The notes beneath the pieces are model-generated. The model saw only the letters and a list, made by a program, of their open reading frames with translations. It was not told the origin of the DNA and did not search any database. 64,000 bases of DNA from Paguma larvata (taxonomy: Eukaryota; Chordata; Mammalia; Carnivora; Viverridae). The position numbers were made by a program, and so were the translations under genes. Location of the stretch: the NCBI GenBank assembly GCA_030068075.1, contig CM057832.1:78400502-78464501 (forward strand), in the 5' to 3' direction. Each line of letters opens with the position of its first letter. Within the stretch, counting starts at the first letter, position 1. Shown in pieces: positions 33,340 to 44,545 of this stretch.

Positions 33340-33910
33340 AAAATCTTTTTTTTTTTCAATCTGCACGTAGATAGGTATGAAATAATGTATTCTTTGGCAT
33401 ATCGATTTCTGCTTAACATTATGTCAGTGAGAATTGCCCGTATTGCTGCTTGTAGTAGGAGTTTATTCTTTCTTGTTGCTGCATAGTATTTCATTATGTG
33501 AGCATGCCACATATTTGCCTATTCTACAATGATTTGAAATTTGGGTTGTTTCCAGTTTGAGGCTATTATAAGTAATGATAGCATACACATTCATCTACAC
33601 ATCTTTTTGTTAACACATTATGCACTTCTGTTGCTATCTGCCTAGGAGTGGCTTGGCTGGATCGTAGGGTATGCATATATTCAACACGAGTACAAAATTT
33701 GAAGTGATTATATCAATTTACAGTCCAAATAATAGCAATCTATGCCCCACCTGTGTCATCACCAGCATTTCATATTGTTGGTCTTTTTACTTTTAGCCAT
33801 TATGGTTGGAATGTACCAATATTTCATTGTGGTTTCAATTTTCATCTTCCTGACGACAAGGGAGGTTGAATACATTTTAATATGTTTATTGGCCAATTGG
33901 ATTACTTCAA
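33340..33910 (-). mobile_element. Old L1 3' UTR and ORF2 end
   Basis: Antisense L1M: 'tgcttaacattatgtcagtgagaattgcccgtattgc', 'ggttgtttccagtttgaggctattataag', 'tctgcctaggagtggcttggctggatcgtagggtatgc', 'cctgacgacaagggaggttgaatac', 'atgtttattggccaattgg'. Similarity stops abruptly at about 33910 and returns near 34600. Confidence 0.85.
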
Positions 33911-33944
33911 AGGACCTCATCCAGTACTTGGCCAACTTCTCATT

Positions 33945-34595
33945 AGATTGTGTGTCAGATCCAAGTTATATGCCCTCCCCCAACAGTCCTCCTATCCCCC
34001 ATCCTTGAACCCTTAGCTACTTGCTCAATGGACAGTGCAACCGACCCATGGTCTTGCCTCCTTTCCTATACCACAGGCTGTTTAGGGCTTCCCCTGTGTA
34101 AGGGCTGGTTGTTAACTTCGTCCCCCTGATGCCCATAATGCTGGAGCTGTAGCAGTTCTGGCTCCCAAGCCCAACCTATCAGATTGTGGAGGTCTACTTC
34201 TCCTACCACTTCCCTAGAGGCTACCTGGAAAAGCCAGGTGACTTAACCTAAAAATGTAAAAAAGTTAGTTAATGCCTTATTGTGGAGTACTTTGACAATG
34301 AGAAACAGGAGCTAGAAGAAAACCAGCATACAAATTCTTCTCCATCCCTCCTTCCCATCTACTCTTATGATTTAGGTATCTATGTCCTGTTCATATGTCC
34401 TGTCTGGAGACTGAGCAGTCAGATATGTTTTCTTATAAAGCTATTGGTAGCTTGCTGTTTGCTTTCCCTTCTTCTCTGACTCTTCTCCCTATTTTCCTCA
34501 CTCTTGCTACCCTAGAATTTTTACCTTCCAATAAAGCAGTATCTCATTAGCTTTCCCTCAAGAGTGTTTTTTTAGGGGGACCTGGCCTATTGATT
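33945..34595 (+). mobile_element. Probable solo LTR inside an L1
   Basis: A block of about 650 bases splits an L1. It is GC-richer than its host, begins near 'tgtgtcagatcc' and carries a polyadenylation-type 'caataaagcagtatctc' at 34529-34545 close to its right end, the arrangement expected of an endogenous retroviral LTR. No internal viral genes are present. The family is not identified and the borders and target duplication are not fixed, so a different insertion type is possible. Confidence 0.4.
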
Positions 34596-34599
34596 CTTA

Positions 34600-34770
34600 T
34601 TTATTGACACAAATACTTAACTGGTTAATGTATTAATATATATGTATATATGTATATAGTATCTATGATACAAATTCTTCACTGGTTATATGTATTTCAA
34701 ATACCTTCTATCATGTGACTTGCCTTTTAATTCTTATAATGGATTATCTCTTGGGCATATTTATTAGCTA
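34600..34770 (-). mobile_element. L1 fragment beyond the LTR-like block
   Basis: 'tatttattgacacaaatacttaactgg' and 'atttcaaataccttctatcatgtgacttgccttttaattcttataatgg' match the antisense ORF2 text that should follow 33910. Confidence 0.6.
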
Positions 34771-36055
34771 TAGAGATGACAAATGGTTATTCATTGCACT
34801 TCTAATTTCCAGGTCTTTTATAAAATGTTATCATATGTATTTATGGCAGTAAATCTGTTGGTCTCTTTGTACTGTGGTGTGTTACTCCTCAGAGTAATTA
34901 AATACACTTTATTGGGAGAAAAATGGCATCATTACAGCTAAATAGAGGCCATTCCCCTCAGCTAGTTTTAAAGACAGTGAAAATCTAGTACAGGCACTTT
35001 GGTGTCTTTTACAAGATGTTAATATTTGCTACTGGGCTCTACGTAAAGAAAAGAGGGACTTTTAATTAGTTTTGAAAATGTTGATTTAAGAGTTAAACAG
35101 CTTTCTTTACTGCAATATTTATGCTCTTTAAAATGTTCATGTTCATTGGGTCTCTCTGGAAGGAGATTACAGTGTGCTACAATGTCAGACATACTTAACT
35201 TCAGATGTCTTTTAAGCATCATCTTGCAGGAATAATGCTACAAAAGGCATAGATTTGGAAATACTACTCCAGAATGTGACCTACATTGCATTTGTAGGCT
35301 TAGAAATTCTAGTGGAGGAAAATGGATAATTAATGAATGGCAGGAGCCATATCTATTTATTATTGATGCTCTTGAGATGGCTTTTCAGGATTACTGGCAT
35401 CTCCCCCGCTTGTCTTGAAACCTGCCAAAACAGTTGAGTTTTTGCTTACCTACTTCGTTAAACCACACTGAGTGAAGCAGATGTTATGAGATTTGGGCAT
35501 CATTAAAAGGAAAGCTTCGCCAGCCATAAGGAAATTCATGCTTTGGAATATAAACAAAAAGTTTAGAAAAGCTCCCTTCTGATTTTGTTAATATCAGAAG
35601 AACCTGGTATTCAGTGAAAAGACTCCCCTTAAACTCCTCTCTTAAAATGTCTTTACTTTAGCAAAATTTTATTTCAACACCTTTGAAGAGAAAGTATTCT
35701 AAATGATTACCCTGTCTTCTCAAACTCACTTACACCAAATCCAATTTAGCCCTTCCTTGGAAGTGGTGTCATTCTGTGACGATTTGTGCTAAAAGTCAGT
35801 GCTGTTCCAGGTCCATTGATATATGTTGGCCATTTACCTCATCCCTAGATGGTCCCAGGTTGCTCTGCTCTCTGAGGTGGTTTCTTATCTGCCTTTGACA
35901 TCCTCTCTTCTTATCCCCTTTCTTCATACCCCTTCTTGGACTCCTTTTAATCTGTTGGGCTCTTGGGAACCACATTCATGCACCTGTCAGTGCAGGTAGT
36001 GAATTAGAGAAGTGGGCCCAGAATGAACATCCAAGCTGTACTTCTCTGATTAGAA
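34771..36055. other. Unique DNA, nothing recognised
   Basis: No repeat recognised. Parts around 35020-35560 are AT-rich, non-repetitive and could be conserved. 35750-35990 is pyrimidine-rich. Confidence 0.5.
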
Positions 36056-36068
36056 AGAAGTAAATTCT

Positions 36069-36240
36069 GGGGCACTTGCATGACTCAGTTGGTTAAGCGT
36101 CCGACTTTGGCTCTGGTCATAATCTCATGGTTTGTGATTTTCAGCCCTGCATTGGGCTGTCAGCTGACAGCTCAGAGCCTGGAGCCTGCTTCAGATTCTG
36201 AGTCTCCCTTTCTCTCTGCCCCTCCCCAACTCACGCCCGT

Positions 36241-36301
<61 letters not shown>

Positions 36302-36333
36302 CTGTCAAAAATAAATAAACATTAAAAAAACTT
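36069..36333 (+). mobile_element. Felid tRNA-derived SINE with long CT run
   Basis: Forward copy: 'ggcacttgcatgactcagttggttaagcgtccgac', then 'ctcagagcctggagcctgcttcagattctg', a long CT run and 'caaaaataaataaacatt'. Target duplication agaagtaaattct (36056-36068) and agaagtaacttct (36334-36346), one difference in 13. Confidence 0.96.
36242..36289 (+). repeat. (CT)24 microsatellite in the SINE
   Basis: Forty-eight uninterrupted bases, the longest pure dinucleotide run in the window. It arises from the SINE's own CT-rich part. Confidence 0.97.
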
Positions 36334-36447
36334 AGAAGTAACTTCTCAGAAGCTTTCTTAGCTCTTTTTTCAAGGCAAGTTTTCAATCAACAATTATTAT
36401 GGCTTGAGGCTGTGTTTTGGATAGTCAGGTTTGCCAGAAAAGTGAGG

Positions 36448-36487
36448 AATCTTTATTTGTATTAATTAATCTTTATTTGTGTTAACT
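36448..36487 (+). repeat. 20-bp tandem duplication
   Basis: Two adjoining copies of a 20-bp unit starting 'aatctttatttgt', with two differences near the end. Confidence 0.9.
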
Positions 36488-37639
36488 GATTTCAAAAATA
36501 GGCAAAAAATACATGACAACTTCTAATTCTACATAATTCTGTATCACGGAGAAAACATTCTCTCCTTTCCATTCTTGAGTACACATAATAATGCTTAATT
36601 AAACAACCTTTAAATAAACTCATATATTACATGCCTCTTCTACATGAGATCCCTGCTATTTGTAAGGAATACGACCAAAACTGTGGCAAATTAGATGCTT
36701 GTACTTAATGCCTAGTAGTCCTAGCCAAATAAAGTTAAGTAACATTCTACAGTAAAATTTAAATCACTCTTTACTCTTTTATATTCAGCATTTTGCTTTT
36801 CCACTTTTTAATGATACATAAACTCTACAAATTTTCTTTTAGTTCCTTTGTCAAGAAAAAAATACTTTGATTCCTAATTGTGATTCCTTTCTTTCTACCC
36901 AAGTCCTTAAAAAAAAAGAAAAATCCCAAGAACACTTTAAATAGAGTATTTTAAGAGAAATTATCTTTTGAGTGGGGGGTGGATGGAAGCTGCCATTCAC
37001 ACTTTAGGAGATCCAGGATGTTAATGTAGGGATGCCAACGTGGCATTTCCATACAACGAAGCTAATCCCCACAACCAAACATGTCAGTCATTTCTCTGTG
37101 TATTAATGCCCAACTCTCATTTAAATAGCCAGGAAAACTCAGATCTTTAAGTGCAAAGCCCTGCTGATGAGTCAACTTTGTTCAGGCCTCTGGCACATTG
37201 TTTGTGCTTCATGACCTGGAAGAAAGACCCATTATATCTGAAAATGTTAACGTTTCAACACAGGAAAGGACAGTAAGGTACAAACCAACACAGAGTCATC
37301 TTGCCTTTGTACTGGATTTGGTTTCTGAATTCTTTCCTGGGAAAGAGCTCTGGCTGTAATTTTCCCCAGCCATCTACATGGATAACATCTTCACATCCCC
37401 CTTCCACTTTGCCCTCTCTTTCACTTTTACAGCAGAACACATCATGCCTTGTATTATGGAATTCTATGTGTTTGGGGCAACCTTTACATCAGACTGTAAA
37501 CTGGAGGGGAACAGGGTTCTACCACTCTGTTTATGGCACAACTACGAGCTCTTTCAAAGGATTCTTTGACTTATTCTAATGAGATTCAAGCCAACAACTT
37601 TCTTTACCCTGAAGCATTGTTAGGTGCAAGTCAGAGGTC
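36488..37639. other. Unique DNA, nothing recognised
   Basis: Open frames of 61-92 codons at 37255-37579 overlap on both strands without motifs. No repeat family recognised. Confidence 0.5.
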
Positions 37640-37760
37640 TTTCATTCATTCATCAAGGATGTATTAGGCACAGGCACTGTGACATTCTTCAGGGATTCCC
37701 ACCACCTAGCAGGGTGCCTGAGGCTGAGTATGTCCGTGAAAACTGAATCAAGTGAATGGC
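37640..37760. repeat. Two short L2-like ends facing each other
   Basis: 'tttcattcattcatcaaggatgtattaggcacaggcactg' looks like a reverse L2 end. 'ccacctagcagggtgcctgaggctgagtatg' and 'gaatcaagtgaatgg' look like a forward L2 end. Confidence 0.5.
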
Positions 37761-38919
37761 CCGTGTTTAGATCATTGTAGCTTTTCTGGAAGAATCATTG
37801 ACATGATTCTTATTCAAATGACAGGTGAAAGATTGGGAGGAAAACCAAAGTGACCCTAACTTGTCTCTTACAGATGAAAAGCATTTGTGCCTCTTGTACA
37901 ACATCTGAAATCTGTGTCCCTCTCTTATCTTCTTCCAGATTAAATACTTGGCCTTCAGAGGAACAAAGTAAATCTTAATTGGTTCCCATTCAGTCATAAG
38001 CATTTATTAAATATGTACAGTCAGTGTGAAACACAAAGAGACAAAGAGACGAGGCATCCCAGATCTTGAGTGTGATAAGGTCAGGCATAACCACAGCTTT
38101 GCTGAGTATAGGAGTGATGAGATGAAGGGACTCGCCTGAACCAGAGCTGCAGCCACCAATCTTGCAAGATTATGCTCATTGCACTTCAGACTGTCCTGAC
38201 GCTACCTTTACTACTTATAGTTTACTTGCAGGTGTGGCGAATTTTGATCCCTTTCAGCTAGTCATGCAGGAGAGAAGCAGACTTCTTGAAGGAGAATTAC
38301 TTAACATAATTACAGCTGTATGATATTCACTACTGACCCTGTTCTATGTGACCGTACCCCCGACCAGCACAGAACAAGAATGTCCATGCAAAAAGCTTGC
38401 TTTGTGTGTCTATAGGCCAATGTCATCCTGATCTTAGTACAATATGTGGCATTTAATGATACATAATGATGATGATAGACATTATCAGCCAGTTGAAATT
38501 GTACTGAAATTTACAAATGTGCTTTCATGTACTCTCCTATCAGAAATCATCCTCAGGGGACATTAATTATTAATAATTTGGAAATTAATAACTTGGAAAC
38601 AAAATTCACCTTTTTTTTTTGTGCCACCATGTAACATCAAAACTTTAACACTTCAAATGCTTTAAATTGTCAAAGCCTAGTGATCATTCATAGGTGCATA
38701 TATTTCTGCTCCTCCCACTGCAAACAACTATTTTTTTTCTATTTTAAGTGCTTACATTTTGCGATTAATTAACAAATTTATTTCTGGATATAAAATGAAA
38801 TTCCTGATTCTATTTCTTTCCACAGTATATTTCAAATTCCATAAAGTATTTTACCACTACAGACATGTTGCTAACCAAAGTCACATTTTACCTACCTCGT
38901 TAAGAAAAAAAAGTTAAGC
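37761..38919. other. Unique DNA, nothing recognised
   Basis: No gene or repeat body. AT-rich stretches ('cattaattattaataatttgg' at about 38562) and a T10 run near 38611. Confidence 0.5.
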
Positions 38920-39180
38920 ATTGCGTGTCAATAATTTATTCACACAAAATAAGCCATCAGATTAGAAACGCGGCTCCAGAGTGTCTTGCCTTTCATGTTA
39001 CTTGGCAATATTTGCAGCTACCTTGTGGGGATTATCTCTCCAAGAACTGACTCTCTATTAAGTAGAAATGCTTACGGGGTCATTAATGTACTGTCTCTTC
39101 TGAGCTCAGCGATAAAGGGTGTTTCCCTTGGTTTAATTTGTGTGGATCAGAGTCACACACAAAACAATCCTGCAGGCCAT
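38920..39180. promoter_or_regulatory. Candidate conserved non-coding element
   Basis: Repeat-free and non-degenerate, with several developmental-type cores: 'gtcaataatttattcac' (posterior HOX-like TTTAT), 'ccatcagattag', 'ctattaagtag', 'ggtcattaatgt', and 'gcaatatttgc'. The call rests on motif density only. Confidence 0.28.
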
Positions 39181-40299
39181 TATCCTATGCACTTCTTACT
39201 ACTTCCTGGTTACATTTTGGGTCCTTCCTCCCCCCCCCCCCTCTTTTTTTTCATACCCTTCTCATTTTAGGCTATCCTGTTCACTCTGGAACAAGGCAGA
39301 ATATAAATAGCACTGAAAGGAAGCACAGTGTTCGGACAAACCAGTCAGGAATTTCTCTTGAAAACAAATAGGGGAGGGGAGGAAGTAGCTCTCCCCATCT
39401 CCCTACAAATATCATAGAACACAGTTTTGAAAACTCTGTCTAAACCTCAAAGATATAAGCGTTCATAGTGTCTCTGACTCAGAAGGTGAATATTGCCCTC
39501 TTGAAAGTCTTGTGACTATGTGCCTCTGAGGCCAGACACAGAGTCTTCCTCTGGGCTGACATTTGTCACCTCATTTTCAGTCCTGAGTATGGACCATCAC
39601 CGTGGTTTAGGGCAGAATCAGAAGTCCTGCCTTACCATCCAGTTGTGATTGACTCTGGCTAGGAGAATAATGGGAAAAGTGTATGCGCAACAGTTGGTCC
39701 AAGTGAACCATCCACTGAGAGTGAGAAAAGACTAGAAATTCTTGTTAAAAGATATTTGTGGATACTTCCCAGTTTTGTGCTATAAGTTATAGACTAAATA
39801 TGCCTTTTGAGGTAAAGAACTTAATTACTTGATTCTATTTTAATTTTCGTAATATATTTCTATAATGCTCTGGTCTGTTTATTTCTCTTGTGTTATTCCT
39901 TACTTGTGTCCTTAAATTCTAAAATCTGTTAGTTTTTTCTTTCTTTTTATTTTCTTAACCTCTGCAAGAAGGTTTTAAACTATGACTCAAACCTGTACCT
40001 TATTTACTTGATTTCCCTAGAGATATATTTCTGGACCTCTAACATGTTTGTATCTTTGTCATTAAAGTTATAATTCCTATATTGGAACTTGATTTTTCTG
40101 TTTTGGTGAATTTATTTTTAAGAGCCCTTTCAACTCTGAGAGTCTCTGAAATGTCCCTTACAGTCAAGAAATAAAAGGATAATGAGAGTTTTTACAGTGC
40201 CTATTCTTACATCCTTTATAGATACTTTAAAGCAATTATAATGCCACAAAAGTATAATTAAGACCAGTGTCTTCAAGTATACATTATCCAGTGATTGAT
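39181..40299. other. Unique DNA, nothing recognised
   Basis: Includes a C12 run at 39230-39241 next to a T-rich run. No repeat family or exon recognised. Confidence 0.5.
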
Positions 40300-40910
40300 T
40301 GATTGACCCATCCATTCATTCATTTATTCATTCTTCAAACATTAAGCAACTTCTCTATGCAAGCACAATGCTAAGAACTGCTTCTATAATAATAAAGCAG
40401 AGAAGGTTCCTAACCTGGAGGAGTTTACAGTCTAGTTAAGATAAACACACAAAAAAGCAGATGCCATAAAGGGTAATCATTACTATGGTCTGGGCATCTG
40501 TGGGGTACACTGGGGCCCAAAAGAATGGGTAGTTAGTTCTCCCTTAGATAGAGGTATAGAAAAGCTTTATAGATGACCTAATGATTCAGTCGAGTTTTCA
40601 AAACAGCAGATCCCAAAGAGGCCAGAGGAAGGGGCAGTGATTTGGGTGGAGAGTATAGTACCAAAAAAAAAAAAAATAAAACTTCAAAGGACATAAACCA
40701 GTATGAGCAGCTTAGGGTCTCAGATGTAGTTTTGTGGCTCAAGTGTGAGGTGTGAAAGGGAGACATAGTAAGAAATGAGTAAGGAAAGAGACATTAAAGG
40801 GCTCAGAATGCTATGATAAGAAGTTTGGACACAAACCTTTAGTCGATAATGATCTATTTGAAGAAGATGGCCAGATTTGCCCAGGAGACCATGTTTTAAT
40901 ACATGAAATC
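40300..40910 (-). repeat. L2 LINE, reverse
   Basis: Opens with the antisense L2 end 'cattcatttattcattcttcaaacattaagcaacttctctatgcaagcacaatgctaagaac', then 'acctggaggagtttacagtctag', and later 'aagaagatggccagatttgcc'. An A14 run interrupts it near 40664-40677. The right part is weaker. Confidence 0.75.
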
Positions 40911-41443
40911 TAACCATGGGTTTACCTGCAGAAACAGCAAGTCATCTTTTAAAACTACAACAAAATGTGGTGACAGGTTTACAATGAGTGACGGTAATTT
41001 GGGTTATCTTATAAAATGAAGTCTGTCTTTCTTTCGTCTTTGGTCTGCTCTATTGCTTTTCCATCTGGTTCGACAGATATCATCTCTCAGCCTTTTCTAG
41101 AGACTTCCATGCCCTGCTCCTTTCTCTCTGCAATATCACATTTCATGCAGGCACTTTGACTACTTCATGCAGGCACTGCACTGTCCTTGGCTTCATTTCC
41201 TTTCACTGGCTGTTTCCTATGGAGGGATATTTCTATTGTCCAAGCTCCATATTGCTAACCAACTCGCCAGTCAGGCACACATTTCCCCGAGCCACTTGGA
41301 TCACCTTTATTTGCCAGGAAGGGTTTCACTCCATGAGACTTCTTCAGTCCAAATTCTATCCCAAGCATCTTCTCTCCTCTATGTGCTTATGATTGGGAGA
41401 GGTAGAGAAAAACCCAGAAAACCCTTCAAAAACATTTCCTTTT
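40911..41443. other. Mostly unclassified; 22-bp spaced duplication
   Basis: Repeated 'ttcatgcaggcact' at 41142-41155 and 41164-41177. Pyrimidine-rich text at 41030-41390 may be worn forward L2. The 109-codon plus frame at 41167 onward runs into the SINE and is not a gene. Confidence 0.4.
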
Positions 41444-41658
41444 TTCCTTTTTTTTTAGTATTTATTTTATTTTTGAGAGTGAGAGACAGAGCATGAGCAG
41501 GGTAGGGGTAGAGAGAGAGGGAGACACAAAATCCAAAGCAAGCTCCAGGCTCTGAGCTGTGAGCACAGAGCCTGACGCAGGGTTTGAACTCATAAACCGT
41601 GAGATCATGACCTGAGTCGAAGTCAGATACTTAACTGACTGAGCCACCCAGGTGCCCC
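41444..41658 (-). mobile_element. Felid tRNA-derived SINE
   Basis: Minus-strand copy with head 'gagccacccaggtgcccc'. Target duplication caaaaacatttcctttt (from 41427) and caaaacatttgctttt (from 41659), two differences. Confidence 0.95.
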
Positions 41659-41859
41659 CAAAACATTTGCTTTTAGACTTACCATGAGCTGCTGAGTGAC
41701 AACTTAGATTCCTGTAATGCCAAAATAAAGACTGTTCTAACGAGTCGCTCACCATGTAGAACTTATCATGGATCTCATTTAAGCAGGGATATCTCCAGAG
41801 CTAGCAGAGCTCCAGAAATTGAAGTTAATGCTTTATCTTGAACTGTTAATTATCCATGG
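41659..41859. other. Unique DNA
   Basis: Nothing recognised. Confidence 0.5.
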
Positions 41860-42120
41860 TTTAATGACAACTGCCCAGACAGCTTGAGCCTTGCTATAAT
41901 TTACCAGTCTGACCCTCCTTGACCTTCACAAGAGATGCTATTAATGGCCAGTGAGCCGGTGCACAGCAGTACAGAGAATTGTCTTCTAGGTCATCAGCAT
42001 AATTCAGAAGCCATTGTTCATTGAATTTTACAAACCATTAATACTCTGCTTCTTCCTTTCACCAAATAGAATCAACACCGTCTCCTAAATGGAGACATCT
42101 ACCTACAGAGTTTACAATTT
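41860..42120. promoter_or_regulatory. Candidate conserved non-coding element
   Basis: Contains 'ctgttaattatcc', 'gctataatttacc', 'gctattaatggcc', 'cagcataattcag', 'gccattgttcattg' (SOX-like) and 'accattaatac' within about 260 bases, with no repeat text. Composition and motif spacing resemble deeply conserved enhancers. Confidence 0.3.
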
Positions 42121-42237
42121 TTCTAGGAGATTGCCTCTGGGAAAACAATTTCCTCTTCAAAATTCAGCCTAGACTTTTTCCAAACTTTTTGGAGCAATCG
42201 TCCAATGTAATTAAAGATCTCCACAAGGAATTGTTGG

Positions 42238-42350
42238 AAAATCGGGATCTAGGGTCAACCCTGATATTTACTATCCCTTGTGTACCTTGGTTTTCTCACC
42301 TGTCTGAAAGATTAGTCAGAATGTCTGCTTAGCTCTAAAATGTTCTGTGG
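42238..42350 (+). repeat. MIR SINE fragment, forward
   Basis: 'cttgtgtaccttggttttctcacctgtctgaaagattag', then 'tctgcttagctctaaaatgttctg'. Short and diverged. Confidence 0.6.
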
Positions 42351-42488
42351 TGCTAGGCGGTTCTTTATACTGCCCTGCCACGTAAAAAACTATTGTAAAC
42401 TAGAGAAATTGGTTTTAATAAGACATAAATCTCTTGGTTTAGGTATTAGTCCCTATAATTCTCATTATTGTTATTCGTAAGTGGTGAT

Positions 42489-42703
42489 CTTTTTGTTTTT
42501 TGGTTTGATTTTGTTTTGAGAGAGAGAGTGTGCATGAGTGGGGGAGGGGCAGAGAGGGAGAGAAAGAGAATCCCAAGCAGGCTCCAAGCCAATAGGACAG
42601 AGCCAGAGCCGGATGCAGGGCTCGAACTCACAAACCATGAGATCATGACCCAAACCAAAGTCAAGAGTCGCACATGTAACTGACTGAGCCACCTGGGCAC
42701 CCT
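42489..42703 (-). mobile_element. Felid tRNA-derived SINE, diverged
   Basis: Minus-strand copy: 'gttttgagagagagagtgtgcatgagtg', 'caagcaggctccaagccaataggacagagcc', head 'gagccacctgggcaccct'. Target duplication roughly agtggtgatctttt and aaaggtgatatttt. Open frames on both strands here come from the SINE. Confidence 0.93.
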
Positions 42704-43499
42704 CAAAGGTGATATTTTAATTAAAATCTGCCTAGTCCACTCCAACAGTGATCTACAGTGAACTTTTAGGCGTTTATTAATAAATGTTAAAGTATCTTAC
42801 TGCACAGCGAACATCAGTCGTGATTAAGCAGCTGCATTTTTGTGTGTCTTTTGTTACTGAAAGTACTCATTGTCTCTAAATATTCACAAATTGATTACTG
42901 CTTTTTTGTATAATAATTCATGCACATTCACTTTTGAATTCTTTTGTCTTCTAGCATCTGGTTCTTTATTTTCTGTGACTGTATCTCATAAAAGAAATCA
43001 AAGATACGGCGATTATCTGCTTAATGTAATCAATATGTGTGCCTGAAGTAGAAAATTCCTCCAGACCTCAATATCTTTTGAAGAGTTTTAGCTTTTCAGC
43101 AGTCACTTTAGCTAAATATATTTGTAAGATTAAATCACCACTTTCCACTAGACTGTAGAGCCATATTGTGTAGCTTAGGGTTATCTAATACTTGTGTGAT
43201 CTCTAGTCAAATTTGCTCTCTCTTCCAGATGTGTTCCTTAAGAGATCACACTTTTGGTTTTGGGGGTGTTTTGAGGGTTAGTCAGTGGTCTCTTTTGGTT
43301 AATTATAAATACCATTTAATTTTCTGAGGTCCTTCCTTGCCTGTACAATATATTCTCAATGCAGTTTTCCTCAAAATGGCTTGTGACACAGCAATTTCCT
43401 GGAAAGTGGTCTTTTAAAATATATGACAAAGTAGAAAATTATCTCAAGGAATTCTCTTCACTCATGAATACTGGGAATTTTCTGTAATCCATTTGCCTT
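42704..43499. other. Unique DNA, nothing recognised
   Basis: AT-rich, no repeat or exon recognised. Confidence 0.5.
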
Positions 43500-43600
43500 A
43501 CCGTCAATACTGGGATTTATTGCCGGTCACCTTTAATTATCACTTTGTTGTATCAGATAATGCTAATTAAAACTATCAGATGAGAAGGGAAAGTAAAATT
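43500..43600. promoter_or_regulatory. Candidate regulatory block with paired TAAT sites
   Basis: 'cctttaattatcactttgttg' (homeodomain next to a SOX/TCF-like CTTTGTT) is followed within 25 bases by 'gataatgctaattaaaac'. Short and uncertain. Confidence 0.22.
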
Positions 43601-44399
43601 AGGATTCCATCTAGATATCAATGACATAGTTCCATTTCAGGAAGCTTGGGCAGTTAACATGCTCCTTTTGATTTTTAGTTTCATGTAAGCTATTTTGTTG
43701 ATAGATATGCCTCGTTGGAACGGGACAGGTGGTCCTGCCCCATTGTAGAAAATGTTAAGGATTTAACAAATCTTCTGAAAAGTTAATAAGCGTTAAACAT
43801 AAGAACAGAATTCATACTGGTGTGCCCTTGAGAATTCTTACAGAATATAAAATGCATCAGCAGATCCTGTCACCGCATAGATGCGCGTGCGTTTGGAGTA
43901 GCTAAGGAATTGTCCTGCTACTGGTAATGTTCATATAGCACTTGACACTGCAGAGTGCTTTCATGGACAGCATCACATCTGATGTTCAGTACACAGGATA
44001 AATAGAGAGTCTTGTCATCTTCCCTGGGTTTTCAGTAGAGGCTCTGAAAAGATAAGGATCTTCTAGGCTTCCGGGCCCCAGCACTGGAAAGCTCACACTC
44101 AAACTGGATGTTGTCTGTCTTGTAAATTTGTGCTCCTTTTCCCGTGTCAGATTCATAGACCTACCAGCAGTGCCTAAGTACTTCGGTGGGTCCTGTGAGA
44201 AGCAGCGTAGCACTAAAGACGCAACCTGCTTAGAGATATAGACCCTCAAGAAAGATTGTTGTAAGAAGTAGCATTGTCATGATACTACCAGCATGTATGT
44301 AGCAAACTGTCGAGTGTTATATAAGTGTTAGTAATACTATGACGATTTCGTATGGCAGCCCAAACAGAGATCTGGACCCTGGAGACATCCTGTGACTTA
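43601..44399. other. Unique DNA, nothing recognised
   Basis: An 87-codon minus frame at 44249-43986 lacks motifs. No repeat recognised. Confidence 0.5.
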
Positions 44400-44545
44400 T
44401 TTTCTATTCTTTACAGAATTCTCCAGTGCATATAACCTTGTATTTTATTCTTATCCTCAGTCCTCTTGATCAGTATTGTACAACTAGGTGCCTGAATCTG
44501 TGCCTAGTACCTGGTAAGTGCTCAAAGAACATTTGTTGATGGAAA
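44400..44545 (+). repeat. L2 LINE 3' end
   Basis: 'cctgaatctgtgcctagtacctggtaagtgctcaaagaacatttgttgatgg' is a clear forward L2 terminus. Confidence 0.85.
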
